In this document: positions 32,045 to 42,692 of the stretch, one piece after another
Numbering within the stretch: the stretch's first letter is position 1
How the letters are laid out: every line of letters begins with the position of its first letter
DNA from: Phycisphaerales bacterium
Lineage (GTDB): Bacteria; Planctomycetota; Phycisphaerae; Phycisphaerales; SM1A02
Direction of reading: 5' to 3'
NCBI GenBank assembly: GCA_009692045.1
Contig: SIAA01000005.1
Location: 1-64,000, forward strand
DNA length: 64,000 nt
Made by a program: the position numbers and the translations under genes
Notes under the pieces: model-generated
Told to the model about the DNA's origin: nothing
Databases searched by the model: none
The model's input: the letters and a program-made list of their open reading frames with translations, nothing else

Positions 32045-33287
32045 GGAACACCCCCGCGTAGACCATGTGCATCGACAGCGCCGCCTGGGCCGATGCCAAC
32101 ATGATCGCCCCCCCCATCAGCATTCTCTTGTCCGCGGAAGTTCTAGCGCCGACAGCCGCCATCCAGGGGAGTAGCGATAGGAGCGGCAGGTCTAAGTACC
32201 TCTCCCAGCACTGACTGTTGGCGCTACTGGCAGTGATCATCGCCAAGAGTGCTACTGCCAAGACCCTTGCCTCGAGGCCTCGCCCCGCCACACACGCCTG
32301 TCGGAACATGGCACACACGACGAGAGCCCCGATGGGAGCGAGCAGGCAGAGAAGCAGGGATCGGCCGGCGACTGTTGGTGCCAGTCCAACGGCAGACCAA
32401 AGCGGCCCTCCCCACCTGCCAGAGTCCATGGCGAACGAGGTTGGAACTGCCAGTGCCGTCACGAGACCTAGAACTGTTGCCATGAGACCGATGCTCGACT
32501 TCTGAAACATCGGGCCAATCTGGTACAGCGATGCACCGAGAAGTGGTACTCCCCACAATGCGCAGAGTGAGAGTGCGAGGGCGATGGTCGCGGGATTGGC
32601 GCCCTTGTCGTGCATGGAGCGGTAACCGGGCGGTGTAAGCCCGTTCCACATCCACACCAGCCACCCAATCACGGCTAGCGCGGGGACCAAAGCAAGAGCC
32701 ACCGCTGCGATGCCCGGAGTTGGGCTGCGGAGTCGGCGCAGATAGATGGCGAGTGCCAGCGGTGCTTCGATCCAGAGTGAGACCTGCCGGACGCCCACAG
32801 CTGCGGCCGCGCCAAGCCCAACGGGCAGCACTCGAAATTTGGCGGCCATGGCAAACGCAATTGCCGCAAGCGCCGCCAACAACGCCGGCACATCGGTCGT
32901 CACCCAAATGCTGCCCGAGAGAAAGTAGGGCGATAGCGCCAGGGGCAAAGCCAGACAGAGGGCCGCGATCGATCCGGCACTTCGCTGGGCAAATGAAGCA
33001 ACAACAACTACCAGCATCGCTCCAACAATGCAGTTGATGATGCGAAACCCCCGCTCGCCTACATCCAAGTAGCGCTCTAACGCCGCCAGTGTCAGATGCC
33101 ACAGAGGTGCGGTAGCGCTCTCATAGTTGCGCAGGTCTGGGGTGGGAAGTTGCTCCGCGAATGAGTGCGCCACCGGCAAATGGTGGTGATTCTGGTCGTA
33201 GGCCTCGCTGGTGACATCACCGGACTTTCCCCAGATGACTGCAGGCAATGTCAGTGCCAGCACCAGAAGCAGGAGGACAAGGCGCAT
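32031..33287 (-). CDS. GT-C-type integral membrane glycosyltransferase, DIE2/ALG10-like
   Basis: 418 residues with about ten membrane segments. The first periplasmic loop carries acidic and His residues (SEAYDQNHHHLPVAHSF), then APLWHLTLAALER. Later come SIWVTTDVPALLAALAAIAF and a conserved-looking RQVSLWIEAPLAL. This order (D/E..H..P loop, 'TDV', 'RQ..') resembles the ALG10/DIE2 glucosyltransferases, which use polyprenyl-phosphate sugars. That assignment is from pattern memory only. It starts 3 bp after the UbiA-type gene, so a lipid-linked sugar pathway is a reasonable inference. Confidence 0.55.
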   Translation of the reverse strand: MRLVLLLLVLALTLPAVIWGKSGDVTSEAYDQNHHHLPVAHSFAEQLPTPDLRNYESATAPLWHLTLAALERYLDVGERGFRIINCIVGAMLVVVVASFAQRSAGSIAALCLALPLALSPYFLSGSIWVTTDVPALLAALAAIAFAMAAKFRVLPVGLGAAAAVGVRQVSLWIEAPLALAIYLRRLRSPTPGIAAVALALVPALAVIGWLVWMWNGLTPPGYRSMHDKGANPATIALALSLCALWGVPLLGASLYQIGPMFQKSSIGLMATVLGLVTALAVPTSFAMDSGRWGGPLWSAVGLAPTVAGRSLLLCLLAPIGALVVCAMFRQACVAGRGLEARVLAVALLAMITASSANSQCWERYLDLPLLSLLPWMAAVGARTSADKRMLMGGAIMLASAQAALSMHMVYAGVFPNPG

Positions 33288-33290
33288 GAA

Positions 33291-34271
33291 CTAAACCACG
33301 AATGCTCGCGATAGCCACTCTTCGACCGCTGCGACATAGAGAATCGCCAGCGTTCCCAGGACAAAGGCGGCAATGCCGCTGCGCACCGACATGTCTTCGC
33401 ACAGTGCCGTCAGTGGACTATCCGACTTGCCTTCGTTGGCCCGTTTCCAAAACCTGAACACCACCAGCAATACCAACGGTGTCAGGAGCGCCAGCCCGAG
33501 ACCGCGCACTCCGAAAATGGTTTGCGCGTGCGAAGACAGGGTGTACATCAGATACATGAGCACGGTTGAACAGGCGGCGATCCCGGTAAGCCAGTCGAGT
33601 TCGCGGCGATCACCGTACCCGGCGCTCTGAACCCAGTCTTTGGCGCCGGAGTGATCCGCGCTCACCAGATCACAAGTGCGCTTGACGAACCCGAGGAACA
33701 GCGTGAGAAAGAAGACGCACAGAATCAGCCAGATCGAGAGTCGCACCTCGATCGCCATTGCTCCAGCGATGGCGCGGGCACAAAACCCCAGAGCAAGGAC
33801 CCCCACATCGACCGGGCGCGCGCGCTTGAGAGCCAGGTTGTAGGCAATCTGCAGTGCTGCATACGCGGCAGCTATGAGAAGCACATCGTTGCCGGCCGCA
33901 GCCGCCAACAACAGGCCGATGACGATCGCGAGTGTCCCGACGAATACTGCTTGCCGCGGTGCTATCGCGCCAGAAGCAACTGGCCGCAGTCTCTTGACGG
34001 GATGGCGGCGGTCCTGCGAGGCGTCCATGACATCGTTGATGGCGTAGAACCCGCTGGCGAGGCAGCAAAACGCCGCAAAGGTGCAAGCGACCGCGAGCGC
34101 TAGAGTCCACAGTTTCGACTCGCCTGAAAGCCCTTGGGGATGCAGAGCTCCCTCGAGCACGGCTCGGCCCTCTCCGGGTAACCAAAATAGCACGGGAACG
34201 AGCACAAAAACATTCTTGACCCAATCGCTCGGACGAAGGAGGCGTATCAGCGCCGTTGTCACGGAGCGCAT
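33291..34271 (-). CDS. UbiA-family prenyltransferase, decaprenyl-phosphate phosphoribosyltransferase-like
   Basis: 326 residues with about nine membrane helices. LLRPSDWVKNVFVLVP at the N-terminus and NDVMDASQDRRHPVKRLRPVASG (N-D-x3-D motif) match the branch that transfers phosphoribosyl from PRPP to polyprenyl phosphate (DPPR synthase, Rv3806c type). Such enzymes make lipid-linked pentose donors. It could also be another UbiA member. It is the middle gene of hemW-ubiA-GT, with gaps of 30 and 3 bp. Confidence 0.7.
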   Translation of the reverse strand: MRSVTTALIRLLRPSDWVKNVFVLVPVLFWLPGEGRAVLEGALHPQGLSGESKLWTLALAVACTFAAFCCLASGFYAINDVMDASQDRRHPVKRLRPVASGAIAPRQAVFVGTLAIVIGLLLAAAAGNDVLLIAAAYAALQIAYNLALKRARPVDVGVLALGFCARAIAGAMAIEVRLSIWLILCVFFLTLFLGFVKRTCDLVSADHSGAKDWVQSAGYGDRRELDWLTGIAACSTVLMYLMYTLSSHAQTIFGVRGLGLALLTPLVLLVVFRFWKRANEGKSDSPLTALCEDMSVRSGIAAFVLGTLAILYVAAVEEWLSRAFVV

Positions 34272-34301
34272 TCTACTGATTTCACGAGTTCATGCCACGC
34301 A

Positions 34302-35573
34302 TTACAGCAGCGTGCATAGCACCGAATCAGAAACGAGAAGGGCGTGAGGTGCGATGCGAAGCCGAGACTCACTCCTCTCGAGCAATCCCGAGGAGAGCGC
34401 CTCGGCGATGGCGGCTTCGCGGCGCGCTCCCCCCGGTTGCGCCAGCAACTCCGCAACGCGGGAGAGCTCCATGCCACCGATCAATCGCAAACCCAGCATG
34501 AATGCCTCGCCGGTGCGCGCGTCCGAAGCGAGCGATTCCACATCCTGAACTAGCGACCAAGGATCGCTCTCCAGCCAGTCAGTCAGTCGCGGCACATTCT
34601 TCCACCGTATCCCCGAGGCATGCCCGGAGGCGCTGGGGCCATGGGCAAACCAATCACCGTTATCCCAATAAACCAGATTGTGCTGGCAGCGCTGCTCTCC
34701 GCGGGACCAGTTGCTGATCTCGTAATGCCCGTATCCGGCGCTGGCTAGAGTGCTTCGTGCCAGTTCGTACATCGACGCCTCCAGATCCTCCTCAATCGGA
34801 AGAACCGCTCCTGTTTGACGCCGCAAGAATAGTGGAGTGTTCGGCTCATACACCAGTCCGTAGCAGGACAGGTGACTGGGCTCGAGCTTCAGAGCCGCTT
34901 GAAGATCCGCCTCCCAGTCTGCCAGCGATGATCCGGGAATGGCAAAGATCAAATCGAGATTGATGTTGTTGATCCCTTGGTTTCGCAGTCTCTCCACCGC
35001 CAAGGGAACCGACTCAGGATTGTGTGTCCGTTCCAGGGCCTTGAGCAAGTGGGGATGAAACGATTGACAGCCCATGCTCACTCGATTCACACCAGATTCC
35101 GCGAGGACGCGGGCAACCTCCTCCGTGACGGTGTCGGGATTCGCTTCCACGGTGAACTCACGAGGCTGGCTGCTGGTACCTGAGGCATTCTGCTCGCCCG
35201 GTCCAGCGCTCACTCCTGCACCCCAACCTGCCGATTCGCGCAGGGCACTCAGAGTGCGTGCTAGTAAATTCGGCCGCAGCATCGTGGGTGTACCCCCGCC
35301 TACAAACACGGATTGCAGCGGGGCTTGATAGAGCGCGGCAGCGGCGCGGCACTCCGACTCCATTCTGATCACGAATCTCTCCTGACGATCTTCACTATCT
35401 ACGAATGAATAGAAGTCGCAGTAGTGGCACTTGTGGCTGCAAAACGGGACATGGGCATACGCTGCTCGAAAGCTGGGGCGAGCCCCCTGCAGGATTCGCT
35501 CGACCGTGGGCCGGGCTGCGCCTGCTGCCGCGCCCGGGCGGGCGGCACTCGAAAGTATGGGCAGGCTTGCCAT
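34302..35573 (-). CDS. hemW: HemW-like radical SAM protein (heme chaperone)
   Basis: 423 residues. The radical SAM cluster motif is CSHKCHYCDF (C-x3-C-x2-C), preceded by AYAHVPFC and followed by FVGGGTPTML and FTVEANPDTVTEE. The C-terminal HemN_C-like domain includes FMLGLRLIGGMEL. Family members were long annotated as oxygen-independent coproporphyrinogen oxidases but act in heme delivery. An extra 40-residue N-terminal tail and an insert near 120-135 make it longer than E. coli HemW (378). TACCCT lies 6 nt before the ATG. Confidence 0.9.
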   Translation of the reverse strand: MASLPILSSAARPGAAAGAARPTVERILQGARPSFRAAYAHVPFCSHKCHYCDFYSFVDSEDRQERFVIRMESECRAAAALYQAPLQSVFVGGGTPTMLRPNLLARTLSALRESAGWGAGVSAGPGEQNASGTSSQPREFTVEANPDTVTEEVARVLAESGVNRVSMGCQSFHPHLLKALERTHNPESVPLAVERLRNQGINNINLDLIFAIPGSSLADWEADLQAALKLEPSHLSCYGLVYEPNTPLFLRRQTGAVLPIEEDLEASMYELARSTLASAGYGHYEISNWSRGEQRCQHNLVYWDNGDWFAHGPSASGHASGIRWKNVPRLTDWLESDPWSLVQDVESLASDARTGEAFMLGLRLIGGMELSRVAELLAQPGGARREAAIAEALSSGLLERSESRLRIAPHALLVSDSVLCTLL

Positions 35574-35585
35574 GCTCGAAGGGTA
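35574..35585 (-). promoter_or_regulatory. -10 box for hemW, leaderless spacing
   Basis: On the minus strand TACCCT is followed by TCGAGC and then ATG at 35573, a 6-nt spacing. No Shine-Dalgarno. Confidence 0.45.
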
Positions 35586-35596
35586 ACGCCAGCGGC

Positions 35597-37658
<2,062 letters not shown>

Positions 37659-37662
<4 letters not shown>

Positions 37663-37686
37663 CAAAACGTCTGGAAGGGCTACACT
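37659..37686 (+). promoter_or_regulatory. promoter for the Cys-rich repeat protein gene
   Basis: CTGACA (37659-37664), a 16-bp spacer and TACACT (37681-37686) lie 53 bp upstream of the ATG at 37740. The -35 box overlaps the uppS stop. No Shine-Dalgarno is evident at 37740. Confidence 0.4.
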
Positions 37687-37739
37687 TGGGGCACAGGTTT
37701 GTGTCCACGCCGCCGACCTCGAAACAGTCGTTACCGCCA

Positions 37740-40700
37740 ATGCAGTTCAGCGCCATTATCAGAAGCTTGGGTATTGGTCTTGTCTGCCTTTTAGGCCTGT
37801 CCACCCCGGCTTGGGCGCAGATGCCCGAGATCTTCATCAATGAGGTTCGCATCGACGACAGTTCCATCGATCCGGTGGGGATTGAATCAGAGCAAGACCT
37901 CCGCGAGTACTTTGAAATCAGAGGCCCCGCGGGAACGAGCCTCTCTGGATACTGGTACATCGTCATTGGTGGCCGCTACGGCGACGACGCCGGCAGAATC
38001 AATGTCTTGGCTAATCTGGCGCGAACCGGCTCCGCCACTTCAACCGCCTCCATCGCCTCCAACGGGCTCTATTGCATCCGCCCATCAGGCTCCACAGCGC
38101 CTGCCGACATCACCATGCTTGCTTCGGAGGGATTCGCGGATGAGCGGTACTCGCAAACCCACCTGATCGTGGATGGATTCAACCCGCTCATGGGGATTGG
38201 CATCGGTTCGGATCTCGATCTGGACAACGATGGGATTCTCGACACCGCGCCGTGGGTGAAAGTGATCGACTCCGTGGCGCTGGTCGGGCCGGTGAGTATT
38301 CCTGGGCTCGTCTACTCGGACACTCGCGTGGGCCCCTGGCTTGATTATGCCAATACAACCGCAGTAGCCGCAACTGCCCTCCCGCCCCAGATTCTGCGCT
38401 GCCGTGACAATGCCTCATGGTTCGTGGGAGTTCTCGCCTATCGAACTTCCGTACCTACGGTTCCTTCCCAATCCGCGTCTTCCGCCAGCGCCGCTGTCCG
38501 GGATCCGCGAACTCATGACACGCCTACTAGTCCCAATCCACTTGCCGACTGCGCCTGTGATGCGACATCGACTGCAGCCCCGGAGTTCTGCCTCTCCTGC
38601 CTAGGGGATGTGAACTACGACGGCTTGATAAACGGCAGGCTTGCACCCTCGAGCATGGCGTGCACTGGCGCAAGCGCGGATACTGACTTCTGTCTTGCCC
38701 GCACCGTTGCCAATGATTTTTCCTGCCGCGATGTTGATCGAAACGGCGCGGTCACACCTGCTGATCTCGCCCTGATTCGCGTGCCGGTTCTCGCGGGAAC
38801 TCAGGCTGCCTGCCCCACGGGGGGGACTCTGCCAGTCGCCTGCGGCACCAGTTCGCAAGTCTGCACTGTTGCATCTACTGCGATTCCACCAGCGCGCGGC
38901 TGCAGATTCCCCGCCTGCTGCGAGGTGGTATGCGCATCGCTCCCAGACTGCTGCGACATCGAGTGGGATCAGGACTGTGCTTCGCTGGCCAATGTGTCGG
39001 CTCAGTGCTTCATTCGCTGCAAGGACTGCCCCGATAGCGGAGCCACCTCCGTTTGCGGTCGCAATCCCGGCGACTGCTTCGTGATTCACGATGGCCCCGG
39101 CTGCCGCTCGGCCGATTGCTGCGAGCGCGTCTGTTCGCTCATGCCCCAGTGCTGCGAAGCGGACACCAACTGGGATGCAGCCTGTGTGGCCATGTCACTT
39201 CTTCTGGCCGAGCAGGCTCCCGTGGAGGATGATTGCGATCCCTGCCTGCGAGCGAGCGTTCTTGCAGATTGTTTCAACATCCATGACGCACCAGGCTGCA
39301 ACTTTCAGGACTGCTGCCGCGATGTTTGCGCCGATATGCCCAGCTGCTGCACCGTCACCTGGGATCAGGCCTGCGTCGACCTCGCTGAGGACCTCTGCCT
39401 GTTCTGCGATGCCCCTGCCGCAGTTACTTGCTACGCCGGCCACTCTACGCCCTATTGCACCGACACCAACAACGGCTCGGGGACCAGTTGCTGCGAACTC
39501 ATCTGCACTACTTTTGAGCCAAACTGCTGCGATGTGGAGTGGGATGCAGCGTGCGCCCGCCTCGCCGCTGAGTACTGCGTTCAATGCGGCGATCAGTTCG
39601 CCGGGGTCTGCGGCATCGCCCACATCAACCCCAAGTGCTCAGATGCCGCATGCTGCGATGTGGTGTGCATCGCTGACTCCTATTGCTGCACCATCACCTG
39701 GGATGATCACTGCGTAGAACTCGCTGCGGGGCTGTGCATCTCCTGCGGTAGCGATTGGGCCGGAGACTGCTGTACGCCCCACCAGTCTCCCTACTGCCGC
39801 GAGCTTAGGCCCGGCGAAGGTGGCGCCTGCTGCGTCACGGTGTGCGGCCACGATCCCGGATGCTGCGATATCGAGTGGGACAGTACCTGCGTTGTCCTAG
39901 CGGAGATCATCTGTGGAGCATCGTGCAGTTGCGTCGAGTCAGTCCAGGACTGCCTGATTCCTCACACCGAGCCGGGCTGCAGCCCCCAGTCGTGTTGCCT
40001 GCGCGTCTGCGAGGTTGATGCCTTCTGCTGCGATGCCGAGTGGGACACGATCTGTGCTCAGGAAGCAGGTGCGTTCTGCGCTCCATCGCAGCCTCTGTGC
40101 GGCATTTCTGGTAGTGGCAGCTGCCGAGTGGTGCATCTGTCGGTCGGTTGCGAAGATGCCGAGTGCTGCGGGCAGGTGTGCGCCAATGACCCCAGCTGCT
40201 GCGATACCGGCTGGGATGAAGACTGCGTCGCTGAGGCGGCTCTGCTCTGCGATCGATGCGGTGACCCGCAGGCTGGTGCATGCTTCGGTCAACACACCGG
40301 CGGTGGTTGCGAAGATGTTCTGTGTTGCATGACCGTCTGCCTAAGTGATGCATTCTGCTGCCAGGTGGGCTGGGATGCCGGCTGCGCCAGCCTTGCCTTC
40401 TCGCTGTGCGGGACTCCCCCAGCGATCAGTTGCGGCGACGCCGACTGTCGTCCTTGCTGGATGGACTCACCCGTGCCCGGCTGCGCCGACTTGGAGTGCT
40501 GCGAACTTGTCTGTGCTGCCGTCGATCCCTTCTGCTGCGAGGAGAGATGGGATGCCGCCTGTGCCGCCGAGTCGCTCTACCTGTGCGATGAACCCCCGGG
40601 CGCAAACGGGGTTCGCGGTTGCTTTGATGAACACCCCGGCACGGGATGCAACGATCCCCAGTGCAGCGCCGCCGTCTGCTTCGTTCTGCCCAGCTGCTGC

Positions 40701-42665
40701 GACACCGAGTGGGACTTCCCCTGCGTCGATCTCGCCCTTGACACCTGCATCCAGCGCGATCCTTGCCCCGCCGATGGTCCCTGCTTTACCGTGCACAACA
40801 ACGACACCGGCTGCAACGATCCCAGCTGCTGCAATGCGGTCTGCACCGTAGACCCCGCCTGCTGCGCGGTGGGATGGGACTCCGATTGCGTATCAGTTGC
40901 CCGCACCTACTGCCAGGCGAACCTCACCACCGATTGTCCCTGCTGGGGTAAGTGCCTCCACGCCCACTCCGGCGCTGGTTGCGAGGACGAAGCGTGCTGC
41001 ACCGCCGTCTGCCAGTACGACATTCTCTGCTGCACCGCAGCCTGGGATCAGGACTGCGCAACCCTGGCACGAAGTGTTTGCTGCGGTTCAGGGCGCTGCG
41101 GCGATAGCTGCAACGGGTCATGCCTATCCGAGCATCTCAGCCCCTACTGCGATGACCCCTACTGCTGCGACTCGGTGTGCGAGATCGATCCCACCTGCTG
41201 CAGCATTGCCTGGGATCAGCTTTGCGTGAACCATGCCTTCGTTCGCTGCAACTTTGCCGGGTTCAATGGCGCTGGCGACTGCTATGTCGTTCACGATTCC
41301 CCCGGCTGCAACGATTTGGTAATTTCCATTGGCGTGTGTGCCCTGCGTCCCGAGTGCTGCTCGGCAACCTGGGATCAGGTGTGTGTCGATGAGGTGATTC
41401 TGCAGAATGGCCCCATCGGCTGCGGCATCGGCGAAGTCGGCGCCTGCAACATGGTGCATGCTCGTCCCTATTGCAGCGAAGCCGAGTGCTGCACCGCCAT
41501 TTGCGCTGGGGATCCCTTCTGCTGCGACACCACTTGGGACTCCACCTGCGTCCAGGCGGTCTACACCACCAAGGGCTGCGAGGCATTCGATCTGACCTGC
41601 GGCGACACCTGCGCCGGGCCCTGCTGCGAGGATCATGACAATCCGTACTGCAACAACGAAGAATGCTGCCAGGAAGTGTGCGCGATCGATGCCATCTGCT
41701 GCGACCTGCGCTGGGATGCCACCTGCGCCAACGAGGCTGCTCTCTATTGTGGCGATCCCGGTGAAGAGTGCGCGCGGCTCGAATGCGGAGACACAGATGC
41801 CGAGAACTGCTGCTCTAAGCATGAAACCCCCGCCTGCAACCTTCTAGACTGCTGTCAGGCTGTTTGCCTTCTGGATACCTTCTGCTGCGAACACAACTGG
41901 GACTCGCTGTGCGTTCTGATGGCTCAGGGTCAGTGCGAGATTTGCGCCAGCACTGCCGCGTGCGGCACTCCCCTCGACGGGCACGACTGCCTAACCAGCT
42001 CCAAGTTCCCCTTCTGCGAGGCCATCGCCGGAGTCACCACAGGAACCTGCTGCACTGATGTGTGCGCGCTCCTCGGCTACGAATACTGCTGCACCGCAGC
42101 GTGGGATGACGCCTGCGTCGGAGCAGCGGTCTCGATCTGTCTGTTCCCCTCCTTCCCGCCTGCCAACGATGATTGCGGCGGGGCAACGCTCGTTACATGG
42201 AACGACGGCCAGCCGCTGGAACTGCGGGAATTCTCCAACTTCGACGCCACCAACAGCCTGCTGGCCGACGGAACTCTGTTCCCTGACCCGGCCGGTTGCG
42301 ATGAGGACGCTGCCAGCACGACCACGCCACTTCGCGGCGACATCTGGTTCAAGCTGGTTCCGCCCTGCACCGGCAGTGTGACCATCTCTACATGCCAGAT
42401 CAGCGGATCGAACACAGTGCTCGCGGTCTACCAACGGGATCCCGGCACTGATGCATCCGTACCCGACTGCGACGCCCTCATTCCCATGGGCGGGGTCTAT
42501 TGCAGTGACAACGCTCCCTACTGCAACTTCGGCGGAGCCGAGGTTACGGTGCTGACCAGTGCTGACAAACCTCTATGGGTGCGACTCGGGAGCCCCTATC
42601 AGTGCGGCCTGACTGGATGCCTCATCCAAGGCTTCGTAATGTTTGATCTACCCTGCACGCCTTGA
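37740..42665 (+). CDS. secreted 1641-residue protein with 19 Cys-rich CC/WD modules and a dockerin-like pair
   Basis: I start it at the ATG at 37740, which gives a clean signal peptide (…LLGLSTPAWA|Q). Residues about 27-250 begin with IFINEVRIDD and EYFEIRGPAG, like a lamin-tail-type domain. Around 289-340 two EF-hand-like loops (GDVNYDGLING, RDVDRNGAVTPADL) resemble dockerin repeats. Residues about 385-1470 hold 19 modules of roughly 45-60 residues, consensus C-x3-H-x4-C-x4-CC-x3-C-x5-CC-x3-WD-x2-C-x7-C. The last 170 residues form a beta-rich, PPC-like C-terminal domain (ANDDCGGATLV, DIWFKLVPPCTG). With 150-plus cysteines it must be oxidised outside the cytoplasm. No enzyme motif is seen. 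The role is unknown; a surface or extracellular structural or binding role is an inference. Confidence 0.85.
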   Translation: MQFSAIIRSLGIGLVCLLGLSTPAWAQMPEIFINEVRIDDSSIDPVGIESEQDLREYFEIRGPAGTSLSGYWYIVIGGRYGDDAGRINVLANLARTGSATSTASIASNGLYCIRPSGSTAPADITMLASEGFADERYSQTHLIVDGFNPLMGIGIGSDLDLDNDGILDTAPWVKVIDSVALVGPVSIPGLVYSDTRVGPWLDYANTTAVAATALPPQILRCRDNASWFVGVLAYRTSVPTVPSQSASSASAAVRDPRTHDTPTSPNPLADCACDATSTAAPEFCLSCLGDVNYDGLINGRLAPSSMACTGASADTDFCLARTVANDFSCRDVDRNGAVTPADLALIRVPVLAGTQAACPTGGTLPVACGTSSQVCTVASTAIPPARGCRFPACCEVVCASLPDCCDIEWDQDCASLANVSAQCFIRCKDCPDSGATSVCGRNPGDCFVIHDGPGCRSADCCERVCSLMPQCCEADTNWDAACVAMSLLLAEQAPVEDDCDPCLRASVLADCFNIHDAPGCNFQDCCRDVCADMPSCCTVTWDQACVDLAEDLCLFCDAPAAVTCYAGHSTPYCTDTNNGSGTSCCELICTTFEPNCCDVEWDAACARLAAEYCVQCGDQFAGVCGIAHINPKCSDAACCDVVCIADSYCCTITWDDHCVELAAGLCISCGSDWAGDCCTPHQSPYCRELRPGEGGACCVTVCGHDPGCCDIEWDSTCVVLAEIICGASCSCVESVQDCLIPHTEPGCSPQSCCLRVCEVDAFCCDAEWDTICAQEAGAFCAPSQPLCGISGSGSCRVVHLSVGCEDAECCGQVCANDPSCCDTGWDEDCVAEAALLCDRCGDPQAGACFGQHTGGGCEDVLCCMTVCLSDAFCCQVGWDAGCASLAFSLCGTPPAISCGDADCRPCWMDSPVPGCADLECCELVCAAVDPFCCEERWDAACAAESLYLCDEPPGANGVRGCFDEHPGTGCNDPQCSAAVCFVLPSCCDTEWDFPCVDLALDTCIQRDPCPADGPCFTVHNNDTGCNDPSCCNAVCTVDPACCAVGWDSDCVSVARTYCQANLTTDCPCWGKCLHAHSGAGCEDEACCTAVCQYDILCCTAAWDQDCATLARSVCCGSGRCGDSCNGSCLSEHLSPYCDDPYCCDSVCEIDPTCCSIAWDQLCVNHAFVRCNFAGFNGAGDCYVVHDSPGCNDLVISIGVCALRPECCSATWDQVCVDEVILQNGPIGCGIGEVGACNMVHARPYCSEAECCTAICAGDPFCCDTTWDSTCVQAVYTTKGCEAFDLTCGDTCAGPCCEDHDNPYCNNEECCQEVCAIDAICCDLRWDATCANEAALYCGDPGEECARLECGDTDAENCCSKHETPACNLLDCCQAVCLLDTFCCEHNWDSLCVLMAQGQCEICASTAACGTPLDGHDCLTSSKFPFCEAIAGVTTGTCCTDVCALLGYEYCCTAAWDDACVGAAVSICLFPSFPPANDDCGGATLVTWNDGQPLELREFSNFDATNSLLADGTLFPDPAGCDEDAASTTTPLRGDIWFKLVPPCTGSVTISTCQISGSNTVLAVYQRDPGTDASVPDCDALIPMGGVYCSDNAPYCNFGGAEVTVLTSADKPLWVRLGSPYQCGLTGCLIQGFVMFDLPCTP
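38890..42150 (+). repeat. 19 tandem Cys-rich module repeats within the coding sequence
   Basis: Each module is recognised by the 'WD-x2-C' anchor; I counted 19 such anchors, from IEWDQDC to AAWDDAC. Spacing is about 135-180 bp. Modules 11 (CNDPQCSAAVC) and 15 (CNDLVISIGVC) lack the central Cys pair. Several linkers add an extra Cys (C-x2-C). The copies diverge at DNA level, so this looks like an old expansion and not recent slippage. Confidence 0.85.
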
Positions 42666-42672
42666 GCGACTC

Positions 42673-42692
42673 GCCCCTGACAACTCAGGGGC
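42673..42692. terminator. bidirectional terminator candidate
   Basis: GCCCCTGA-CAAC-TCAGGGGC is a perfect 8-bp stem with a 4-nt loop, placed between the stop codons of the convergent Cys-rich and GspK-like genes. It includes the GspK stop. No T-tract on either side. Confidence 0.5.

Noticed and set aside
38600-41822. Several 100-230 codon frames on both strands across the Cys-rich gene
   Set aside because: The repeated TGC/GAT-rich modules open neighbouring frames periodically. They repeat with the modules and have no independent starts or ribosome-binding sites.
38890-42150. Tandem spaced repeats considered as a CRISPR array
   Set aside because: The units are 135-180 bp, diverged and in a single coding frame, with no constant short repeat or unique spacers.
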